DNA of 64,000 nt from Lampris incognitus (taxonomy: Eukaryota; Chordata; Actinopteri; Lampriformes; Lampridae), in NCBI RefSeq assembly GCF_029633865.1, contig NC_079214.1:20850450-20914449 (forward strand). The letters run 5' to 3'. Both the position numbers and the translations under genes were made by a program. Positions 21,203-32,900 of the stretch are shown here, piece by piece. Under the pieces are notes generated by a model. The model ran no database searches and was not told where the DNA came from. It worked only from the letters and a program-made list of their open reading frames with translations. Position 1 is the first letter of the stretch. The number at the start of each line of letters is the position of its first letter.

Positions 21203-24200
21203 CTAAAGAAGGAACAGTACACCATCAGCGGGCAGCATATACAGTTTAACAGACTGATGTTAATGGGAAAAGTTTAGTTTGTGGGGTTTTTACTTGCACT
21301 CTCTTTGCATAGAGTCAGACAAATGCGTGGATATCTTTTTTATGTCGGTGCATGCAATTTGAAGGTATGCTGAACAGCGAGTTTAGCATAGCTTAGCTCA
21401 ATTGCTGAATATTCATCAGGATCACTAGCAGCTGCTCCCAAAAGAAAGGAAATACACATTCTCTGAAGTAATACTTTTTAATTGTTAGCCTAGTGGTGAT
21501 TTTTCTTAACCAATGTTTTCACAAGTACATGCAGGGGCGTGCGCACGAATTGGAAATAAACCTCTTATTGGGGGTGTGTGTGTGTGTGTATGTGTGCAAA
21601 CAAACTATGTTAAACCATGGCATATTTAACGTTTGTTTAGTAAGTACTCACATTGTAAACGAAAGGCATTGTAGTACATTAGTATATTATAGCATTATTA
21701 ATAGAATTTGTATACTAGCGCCATCTGCTGGGTGGGTTAGATAGAGACTGCCTAGAACCTGGCTATTTGTTGGGAATGTTGTGTGAGTTAGGCCCATTTT
21801 GTATTATGATAATGCATCAGATTACATTGCGTATAAAAATATTTTTTATACATTTTATACATTTAAAGCCCCCCATTGCCACAATGAGTGCACGCCCCTG
21901 AGTACATGCAAAATCTTAAAAATTAGATATCTGTCCCTTTCTGCCATAGAAATAGTAACTCCTTCCACCATAGAAGAAGACATATTTGTACTATGGAGAA
22001 ATAGTTCAAATTTATAACGTAATTTTTTTAGATTTTTGCATGTACTTGTGAAAACGTTGGTTATGAAAACATTTTAATGCCAGGATAATGAGTGATAAGT
22101 AATAACGATCACCTTTGGAGGAAATGTATCCATCCCTCTTCTTTTGAGAGGAGCTGCTAATGATCTTGGTAGACATACAGCAATTGAGCAAAGCTAGTCC
22201 AAACTCACCTTCAAACTTCCCGCACAGATATAAAGAAAGGTGGTGCCGCCTCCACGGCCAAATGGTTACAGCGCATATCACATAGCTGCAACTGCTGCCG
22301 GTTCCAGCCAGCAACCTTTGCTGCATGTCACCCCCCCTCCCCCATTTCCTGTCTGCCTCGTCACTGTCACTATCTAATAAAAAAAAATGCCAAAACAAAG
22401 TCAAACAAAAAAAGATATCCACGAATTTGTCTTACTATGTAAATAGGACAGGGTAAAAACCACGGAAACTGATCTATTCCTTTAATGGTCAACAAGCCTT
22501 GGCTCACAACATGCAACTGTAGTTCACTTCAATCCCATAACAACTCTCACTCACCATGATGGCATGGGGTAGGTAGCCATTGGTCTGACTCTGCAGTCCC
22601 ACAGTGTTTATTTCTGCTGCCACGTAACGCTCTGGACTGGGTTTGTCTAGCGTAGCCCGTCGGATTTTACTCAGTTTGGTGGCCACAAAAAATGGTAGAA
22701 CACTCTGCAAGAACAGAAAAAAATAATGAAACCTTTCAATACCGAGGGCTGAAGATTTACCAAATTCATGATTAGGTGATGCATCAGCACAGAATCCTAT
22801 AAACATTATTCCCATAAGTGCTACTGATGTTCTAAATAATTCGATAGACCCTTTGACAGACAGGCTTCATCAGCATTGAAATATCAACTATCTGCTTGCC
22901 TGCTGGATGTAGTCTTTGGATTCTCCCTCGGAACCAAAATACTTTTCCCAGTATGATGCCATGCTATTGCTAAGGAATGGCAGGTTACCAGTCTTACCTG
23001 GATGATAATCCCTTTGCTCTTGTACTCAGCTTCAAGACCACGCGAGAAGTAGTCCACAAATGCCTATGATAAGACAGACGAATGATTAAGGCCCAAGTAG
23101 GGATTCAAAAAGAGTATGTTCCCTTCATAACACGATAATAGACTTTTATTTCCCAAATTCAAATCAAAAAATGATTAACAATATGCAAAAGCCAAACATG
23201 AGATTTTTTTAATGGCTTTTCAATGTGTTCCAATTTTAAATATGTATCGAAAGCAGTTTTATTTTGCCATATTCAGGCAAACCTAAGATATAGCCTTTTA
23301 TGTACATCACTGGGATAGTTGCAGTTACTTCTAAAATACACAACTTTGACACAATGGAGAGTATACAGAATTTTTTTATGTTGAACCTAAGTGTCCAAGC
23401 CCTGGGGAAGTGTACCAGGAATACTTTTGCATCCCAACATTATTTCTCAACAAAAAGAATCACTTAACCAGTTAAGTTCTTTCAACTTACAGTAGTTTTG
23501 CTGTTGAATTCTGCAGGGAATGCAGCACAACGGTTCAGACAGTGTTTTAGCAGTGAGCAAACTGGGTTTCGGTGGTAACACAGGGATTCGAACTGGCGAT
23601 CTCCATGTTGCTAGGCAACGGAATAGACCACTACACTACCCGGACACTAGTATGTACTGTTGACGAATGAGACCACTTTTCCACTGTGATCTTTGCTACA
23701 GGGATTCGAACTGGCGATCCCCATGTTGCTAGGCAAATGGAATACACCACTACACTACCCGGACACTAGTAAGTACTGTTGACGAATGAGACCACTTTTC
23801 CACTCTGATCTTTGCTGGATACATCAAAACCATCAAAAAGGTAATTTCACCACACATCAGCTTTTTCCAAACAGGCAGACCGGTGCCACTCAGCAGACAG
23901 ACTTCAATCTTGATTGTCTGCTGTACTTCTATTTTTCTATATGCTGTATTAACATTTTTTATCCTTTTCTAAAATAGTTTATTGATTTTAAATTTTATGG
24001 GCAATAACTGTTTATAGATTAGCATCCTGGCACTGATTCAATTTAATGGAAATTCATAACTGATTCTTTTACCTGTGTCGTTTAACCTTTTTATGATATT
24101 GTTGCAGACTACCTGTAAATGTTTTTGTTTTTCACACCACAATTGGGGTGTGACTAATCATAATTTGCCATCTCTTTATAAATAGTGTGGTTTTTCAGCT

Positions 24201-27200
24201 CATGAGCTGTAGAAAAGATTGCTTGATGGAATAGACATTGGTTAATGACGTGCCCTGCCCACCTTTCCTTCCCTCCTTGGTTTGCTGATTAGGGGAGCTA
24301 TATATCAACACCATGACCACTGTCCATTTTTGACTTTGATGAAGATGCAGCAACATTGAAACCTTAGTCCTGCCAAACCCAAATTAATTAAAAAGGCAGA
24401 ATTAGACCGTGTTGCTCCAGTGACCTTTCTCCTGTACATGAAAACTTCTGTCATGGCTGTGGACACACAGCTTCCATGAAGGTGTTAGTTTTAAGGGCCA
24501 TACCACCACAAGTAGGTTTTATTTCATTTCATAGTTTATTGAAGACTTTAAGATGCTAAGATTTTCACTGGGAGTGACGAAGAAGGACAGGATTAGGAAT
24601 GATTATATTAGAGGGACCGCTCAAGTTGGACGGTTTGGAGACAAAGGAAGAGAGGCAAGATTGAGATGGCTTGGACATGTGTGGAGGAGAGATGCTGGGT
24701 ATATTGGGAGAAGGATGCTGAATATGGAGCTGCCAGGGAAGGGGAAAGCCAAAGAGGAGGTTTATGGATGTGGTGAGGGAAGACATGTAGGTGGCTGGTG
24801 TGACAGAGTAAGATGCAGAGGGCAGGAAGAAATGGAAAGGGATGATCAGCTGTGGCGACCCCTAACGAGAGCAGCCAAAAGTAGTAGTAGTAGTAGTAGT
24901 AGTAGATAGTTTATTGAAGACTTTCAGTCTACCCTTCAACTCCACACAGAAACTAACTTTATTTAGTTCCATGCATGGCCTCAGTAGAAATTGAGCTGAA
25001 ATTGATTTATCTAAGAGCTTGCAATGCCTCTAAACTGAAAATACAGTGTGCTCCAGAGAGGTAGATTTTTCATTTTGAAATGAATCATTCTGACATTTCC
25101 ATGACTGGTGGGAAGAATATTACCTTGGAATTTCTTACAAAACACGTAAGCCTGAAAAGCCTCAACAACACCCCCCCCCCCCCAAAAAAATCGAAGTGAC
25201 ACTTTTGTCTAGATTCTTATGCAGAATGATTCTTTGCACTCGGTACCATTGCCTTCCTGTTTCACCTGTATATAGCCATTCCTTGTATATAGTCAAGATT
25301 GTTGTGTTGTTGTTCTATACAAGTACATTGAGAGCCACTAAACGGGATTAAAATTCCATGTATGTTTGCACATACATGGCCAAATAAAGACAATTCTGAT
25401 TCTTAGACGTGCACAAAATTAGGATGATCCAAAGACAACCTTAATTGTGGCAAGGTCACCGCTTCCCCTATATACAAAGTTTTTATGCTACATATTATTA
25501 GTTAAAATTTTGTTTTGAATTGAGACTTAATTTGATAGATTTGAAAAAACTGAAGACAGCAAACAAAAAAGACTCTTGCTGATGATGAAGATTAAGATGC
25601 CAAGCCCTGCAGGCAAAGCAAGGCAGGAAAATCACCTTCATAAAATGTTGAAGCATCTTAGAAAAATCACAAACATACTGAGACATGTCGAAGTTCCTGA
25701 TGGTTACTCGCTCAGGACCAGATTTAGTCATGAGTTCTTCATGTACTTCACAGTGCACTGCAGAATGGTATTGCATATATTAACTAGTAAACATCTAATT
25801 TACACTGGATATAAAAAGTCTACACACAAAAGAAGATCAACATTTTGGAATGGCCCAACCAGAGCCCAGACCTAGTAAATCCAATAGAAAACTTGTGGGG
25901 TGACCTGATGAGGGCTGTGCACAGGCGATTCCCTTGCAATTTGACATATGTAGATTGTTTTTGCAAAGAGAAAATGTTGTGCCAAGCTGACACACTCACC
26001 TGAAAAATGCTGTAATAAAATGAAAAGGTGCTTCAACAAAGTTAGTTTAAACAAGAGCCACTTTGTCGTTGTACAGTTGTTTTGGTTATAATGAAATTTG
26101 TTCTCTGCATTTAACTTGTATAGGAGCAGTGGGCAGCTGCAGTGCCCGGGGACCAACTCCAGTTCTTTCTATTCCCTTGGTCAGGGGCACAAGGCAGGAG
26201 TGTTGCATGCATGTCTTTTTTTTCTCCACCTTTTATTGGACAGTGACAGTAGAGAGAGACAGGAAAGGCAGGGGGATGACATGCAGCAAAGGGCCTGGAC
26301 CGGGTGTGAACCCAGGCCGCTGCAGTAACAACAGTCTTATGTGGTACGCGCTCTTCCAGGTGAGCCACTGGGATGCCCCATGCATGTCTTTTTGATAGTG
26401 GGAGGCTACGGCAGGAAACCCACGCAGACACAGGGAGAACATGCAAACTCCACACACAGGGCCTGGGGTTCGAACCCAGGACCTTCTTGCTGTGAGGCAA
26501 CAGTGTTAACCACTGGGCCACCGTGCCCAAGAGTGTGTATACTTATGCAACCACGGTTTTTTTTTCTAAAATGTTTATTTGTTTTTATTTATTTTTTCTC
26601 TTAGTTGGTCTTACTTTTTTTTCCTTGTCCAGTTTTATTTTTGTAAAGCACTTTGTAACTTTGTTTTAGAAAAGCGCTATATAAATTTATTATTAAAATG
26701 TTTGTTTGTTTTTTGCTTTCATAGGTTGTATTTTCAAAAATCACAAATGCATCACAAAACCTGCCATTTTAACAGGGGTGTGTGGACTTTCTATATCCAC
26801 TGTAGATGCACTGAGACAAGGGACAACTTCTGAACATGGCAAAGCATGTGACAAGTTCTTAAAAAAAATATTGTAGGCAAGGGTTTAGGAGGCTGAATTG
26901 GCCATGTATTATTTAACTTAAAGTTATTTTGTCCAAGGAACTAAATTGGAAATAAAAAAGAGTCCCCTACCCAACTCCACTTACACATTTAATAAATGTT
27001 TGTCAACAGTAATCAAAAGACAGCATTTTCTTATCATACTAAACAGACAGCTAAAAAGGAACGGTGTCTCACTCCTGTTCAAAAGCTTTCAACATACACT
27101 AAGTTGTCCCTGCAAATTTTAGGATATAGAGATAATAAACCACACTTCAGTAAACAGTTTGTCAAGACAAGCTCAACCAGGTTTTTGAAATCTTTTGACT

Positions 27201-29875
27201 TGCCTTGGAGGCGGAGTAGACGGTAAGGAGAGGAACCGGGTACATCCCACTGGCAGACGAAATGTTGAGGATGGCTCCCTTCTTCCTGAAAACAAGGAAA
27301 TTGTGTTTATGTGAATCGTTTCTGTGTAGAGTATATTTGCACTGAAGACGTGGAAAACAAAAGCAAGCCTTATATCAGACAATCCAAGATGCCCTGCTTA
27401 TTGTAAAATATGGTTGAAAATGGGCTTTGGTTCAGTTTATAGCACATCTAGTGGCAATTTCAGCAATCTTGCACTCGGTTTAAGAAAATTTTATAATTAA
27501 TTTCCATTAGTCCTTATGCGTAAAAGAAACACCTCTCCTTCAATGTCAGTATTGTCTTTCCCCATCAAGCTGTCATACAAAGTATTTTTAGTGCCAGGTT
27601 TGGGGGCCCCTGACTGAAAATATTGTGTAAAATTCAACCAAGCCTTCCAAATAGATTCCCAATCTTTATGGTCATTCGGTCAACTTATCTGGACTTGTTC
27701 CAGTAACTCTACATCCAGCTATCTTTTATGTGTTGCATTGTGCATTTGTTGACCTAATTCATAAACCTACCAAAAAAAACTTCCTCTATGCAGAAAAACC
27801 TACCTCTCCACCATTCGGGGCAGAACAAGACGCGTCATCTAAGAGGATGAAAAGAAACGGTAAGAAAGAGGAATAATAAAAATGGAATGAAAGTGACAGA
27901 GAAATGTCAAGAGCCAAAATAGGTACGCGTGTGTTTAGGAGATGAGGAGGGAAGACAAAAGGCAAAAAGGAGGGACAGGTAGTACATAACAGAGGGCTCA
28001 GTTCAGACAAATAACACTACATGGCCAAAATTATGTGGACACCTGACCATCACACCCATATATGCTTGTTGAACATCTCATTCCAAAACCATGGGCATTA
28101 ATATGGAGCTGGTCCCATCTTTTCTGCCATAATAGCCTCAGCTCTTCTGGGAAGGCTTTCCACTAGATTTTGGACATTGGCTGCAGAATTTTTTCTCCTA
28201 TTCAGCCACAGGAGCATTAGTGAGGTCGGGCACTGATGTTGGGGAGAAGGCCTGACTTGCAGTCGGTGTTCCAATTCATCCCAAAGGTGGTCAGGGCTCT
28301 GTGCAGGCCAGTCAATTTCTTCCACACCAAAATAAGCCACCCATCTATTTATGGTCCTTGCTTTGTGCACAGGGGCATTTTTATGTTGAAACAGGAAAGG
28401 ACCTTCCCCAAACTGTTGCCACAGAGTTGGAAGGACACAATTCTCTAGAATGTCACTGTATGCTGTAGCATTAAGATTTCTCTTCATTTGAACCAAGGGG
28501 CCTAACCAAAACCATGAAAAACAGCCCCAGACCATTATTCCTCCTCCACCAAACTTTACAGTTGGCCCTATGTATTCAGACAGGTATCATTCTCTTGGAA
28601 TCAACCAAACCCAGATTGGTCAATCACACTGCCAGATAGTCTGAGCGTGATTCATCCCTCCAGAGAATGTGTTTCCCACTGCTCCAGAGGTTAATGGCGG
28701 TGTGCTTTACACCACTCTGGTGTCTTGTTGCTCCAAGACGTTTCCACTTCACAATAACAGACTTACAGTTGACCGGGGCAGATCAAGCAGGGCAGAAATT
28801 TGACCATCTGACTTGTTGGAAAGATGGCATCCTATGACAGTGACATGTTAAGAGTCACTGAGCTCTCGAGTATTCCACTCCACATGTTTGTCAATGCAGA
28901 CTGCATGGCTGTGTAATTGATTTTATGCATCTACCAGCAATGGATGTGGCAGAAATGGCCAAATCCACTTGTTAGGTGTGTCCACATACTTTTGGCCATA
29001 AAGTGCATGTAATGAAACAAAGCAGGGGGAGGCGTGAGAAGACTTTTAACTGTTTCTCTGGGAACAGCAGAACATGCAGCTTAATGGGGGATGCATCTGC
29101 CAGTGTTTTATGTCATTGTGTAGGCATGTGCATGTCTGTTGACTTGTCAATGTTTCTGTCAGCTGTTCTCACACCCTTTTGGTCTTGAAAATCTTACTGT
29201 GAACACCAAACTTATTCAAAATGGCAATTCCATTATAATTCTGTTATCCTCTTTCAATGTTGAATTCTGTAAATTGTGTAAACGCAACATCCATTGCACG
29301 TTGTCCATCTTGGAAGAGAGATCCCTCCTCTGTTGCTCTTCCTGAGGTTACTTCCTGTTTGTTTTCCTACCTGTTAAAGGTTTTTTTTTAGGGAGTTGCT
29401 CCTTATCTGATGCGAGGGTCTAAGGACAGGATGTTGTGTTGCTATAAGGCCCCTTGAGGCAAATTTGTAATTTGTGATATTGGGCTATACAACTAAAATT
29501 GACTTGACTCCAGACATGCCTTTAGGACAACCCACTCCTTATGGCATTCAGACACTTGCTGTGGACCTCTAATATTTCATTACATACATTGACATAAAAA
29601 ACACATTTGTAAATGCAAATGATTTTGCTTTCACTGACAGTATAATAATTCTTGGGTCACCGTTTTAAAATGTCCTTATAAAAGATATTACATTCACGCC
29701 ACAGGTGCAACCTTTGAAGAGTACTCACCTGGCATACTGATGTGATGTTAATATTGACCATAGTGTCGATGAACTGAAAGGGAAAAAATAGGTAAATAAG
29801 ACAGGACTTACCGCTTACCTGTGAGTCCTGTATTATTCAGTTCATCATTTGGGTTCGCTCAATAATACTTAACTC

Positions 29876-29923
<48 letters not shown>

Positions 29924-32900
29924 CGCATGGGCACATGCACAAGAGTAACTTAACTGAGAAGAGCCTCAGTCCAAGCCCATGAAAATAGAAATTTTAGTAT
30001 TTTTAGTCTTAAAATTTTGATTTACAAATGTTATGAGTTAGGCTCTTACAGTTACTGCTTGTGGCTAAATGTCATTGTAAAATTTATTATCAAATTGTAC
30101 TCCTGTCTTCTATTATTTTTGTTGTTGCCATTTTGTGTTTTTGTTTGCAAAAAAACAAAACAAAACATTGTACAGCATCTAAAAAGGTCACAGTGTAATA
30201 TGAGCCATATATCAAACATCTGAGTATAAAAACTGTATTTAACAAGTTTTTGTTTTCAAATGCTTTATAGACATTAATTCATACATGACATAGGAAGTAA
30301 TATGGACTTTCAAACTCACACTGTCCAGGTTGGGGATATTGAGGAAGAATTCAGGATAAGAATATGAGATTCCAACATTGTTCACTGTTGAAACAGAGAA
30401 ATAAAACACCATTAAAATCAATTAAAAGGCATAGCATCTTTATTTCAGTGTACAATGTTATTCTGCTTTCCAATCTTAAGAGGGCAGCAAATCTCAAAAC
30501 TAGCTAGAATAAAATGAAAGCCATTTGAGATTATATACTGTATTTCCGGATGTAAAATATAGCAAATATTGGTCATGCTGTATGTAAATGATGAAAGACA
30601 GTCTTAATTAAATGATCAAGTTTAATGATAAACTACACCTTTTAATACAGTGATTCACCAATTAAAGCAGCAGTAGACAACTTTTTTGCTTTAACTTATC
30701 ATTATGAAGTAAATGTTGATTGCACAGTGTAATAGCAATAGAATAACAACACCATTGGCTTTTAGATTGGTTCCCTATAAGTCTTGCTTTTGTCTACCAC
30801 CGGGTATGATCTCACAGGGAAATGAAGTCTCGATTTATGTCACAAAGGTAGTGCATCAACCATGGTGCAACCAAAATAGGAAGAGGATAGCGCTTTTATT
30901 TTCCCCAGTAGCCATGGGTTGCTATTCCCAGTAACGGAAATCGCGGATGGTGGAACAGCTGAAGTGACAGTGGAAACTACCCAGCAAGAGAAAAAGAATC
31001 CTGTTGATGGAGGAGGCAAAGAAGACGAAGAGTGACAGAAACTTAGGTAAAACAAAAGTGAACCTCAGATGGGCATTCACTCGATCAAGTAAGCTCCGGT
31101 GTTGGATCGAACTGTTTCCCCGTCGAGATCTGTTTCCCCCTTGCCAGACAAAAGTGTTCACATGGATTAGCTATTGGTTACAATTAGGTTATGGTAAGTG
31201 TTAGGTTAAGCTTAGTGTTAGGTTAAGTTGAGGTTAAGCAAGCGTTGCGGTGTTGTATCGAACTCTGGCGAGGGGGAAACAGATCTCAATGGGGAAACAG
31301 AGTTTGATACAACACCCGGGACTAGAGAGGGTTCCAAACCAACACTAAGTTGGCATTCTTTCTACTGGGTCAGTAAGTAACACAACCTACCTACTTATTA
31401 ATACTACCGGATGTTTTACTCTGCCTTTATCCCACTTTATAGCACTGAAATCAGGGTTTCTAGTTCAAACTGGGATTCTTACGGCTGTTTCTTGCTTGGA
31501 GAGTAGCCAGGCTGCTAGTAAACGGAAAGTGATCCGGTTGTCTTTGCGACAGAGGTGCAAACAATAAAAACACTTAGAAATGCTGTGTGTGTGTGTGTGT
31601 GTGTATGAAAAGTTGTCTACAGCCTCTTTAAGTTTTACAATGAGCAATATGGCTGAGTAACAACAAATGGCAGTCTTACCCAGTACTCCAATCTCCAGTC
31701 CTGAAAGTCCGTCTTCGATCTTAGGATAAATATTTCCGGCACTAAAGTCTACCGCAATGGTTTTGGTTTCCACCCCACATTTGCTCTCTGAAAATAGCCA
31801 AAAATACAATAAAGTATTGAATTTGTAACAAACATACACATCTTAAGCATTTAAGAGACGAACTTATTAAAGAGTCACTGAGCAAATGTATGTGGTTGAA
31901 AATGAAAGCAGAAAACAGGGGAGAAAAAGAAGAGAAGATAAGACAAAAAAAAAAAATCCTCCTGATCTCTAAGGCAAACACACACCAACAGTTCTACAAC
32001 TTTCAAGTGGGGGCAACTGTTGCATCAGTGATTTCATAGCAAAATATCTGACTAGTGACATGATCCAAGAATACAGCCCAGCCACATACTCACCAATGGA
32101 CTTTGATACCTCATCAAGTTTCTCCTGAGTACGACTGATGAGCACAATGGCAAAGCCTCTGCGAGCAAGCTGCAAAACCAACAAATATGTCAGTGCAGGA
32201 CACATGCATGCTGTCAAAAGGTGCACATGTGCCAAATTCACAGGACTTGGGAGTTGAACTATGAGATGGTGTGAGAGTAGCCTGATTCAAAGAGAGAGAG
32301 TGAGCACTGTGTGAATGCTGTTTGGAATTTCACCATGCAAAGGTCTTTCCTTACATTGACCTTTTTATGTGCATGCATGCGAGCAGGCGTGTCAGGAATC
32401 TCACCTCCTCGGCATAGGCTTTCCCAATTCCATCCGTGGCGCCCGTCACAACTAGATGACACAAAAAGAGGAGATAAGCGGTTGTGGCAGCCTAAGGAAA
32501 TGCACATGCCTCTTAGACAAAGTTAGAGGGGAGGTCTTGGTGGCTCGACCAAATCAGCGCACGCCATTAGGAAACAGGCCCACGAGCAGCACCTTGAGCT
32601 CTAGTCCGGCTCAAGAACGGGGCTGCATGGCCTTTCCCCTAGTTTCACCAAATACTTCGTCACTGTCTCCTTCTACATTCCCATCCAAATTAAGTTAAAT
32701 TGGTGACTCAGAATTGTGTAAAAGACAAAAGTGCTCTTACTGTAAAGTCAAAGCTGCATGTCTTGTCCCGTCTCCCAGAATCTGCTAGGAACCCACCGAT
32801 TATACTGCTAGGAACCTGGGTTCCTAGGAATCCGGGTTCCTAGGAACCCGGGTTCCTAGCAGTATAATGGGTGTGGATCCTATCCATTTAAACCTCCAAA

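Larger units (their letters stand above)
25803..26802 (+). mobile_element. deleted Tc1-like transposon with nested SINEs
   Basis: Inverted termini CACTGGATATAAAAAGTCTA (left) and, reverse-complemented, CAGTGGATATAGAAAGTCCA (right), each bordered by TA. A transposase scrap at 25845-25920 reads E/W-P-N-Q-S-P-D...NPIENLWGD, the third catalytic region. Its interior was replaced by a repeat of family D (26095-26527), itself split by SINE C (26221-26378), and by an L2-like tail (about 26560-26700). Confidence 0.8.

Noticed and set aside
26063-26395. Overlapping frames on both strands at 26.1-26.5 kb
   Set aside because: All lie in nested repeat D and SINE C.
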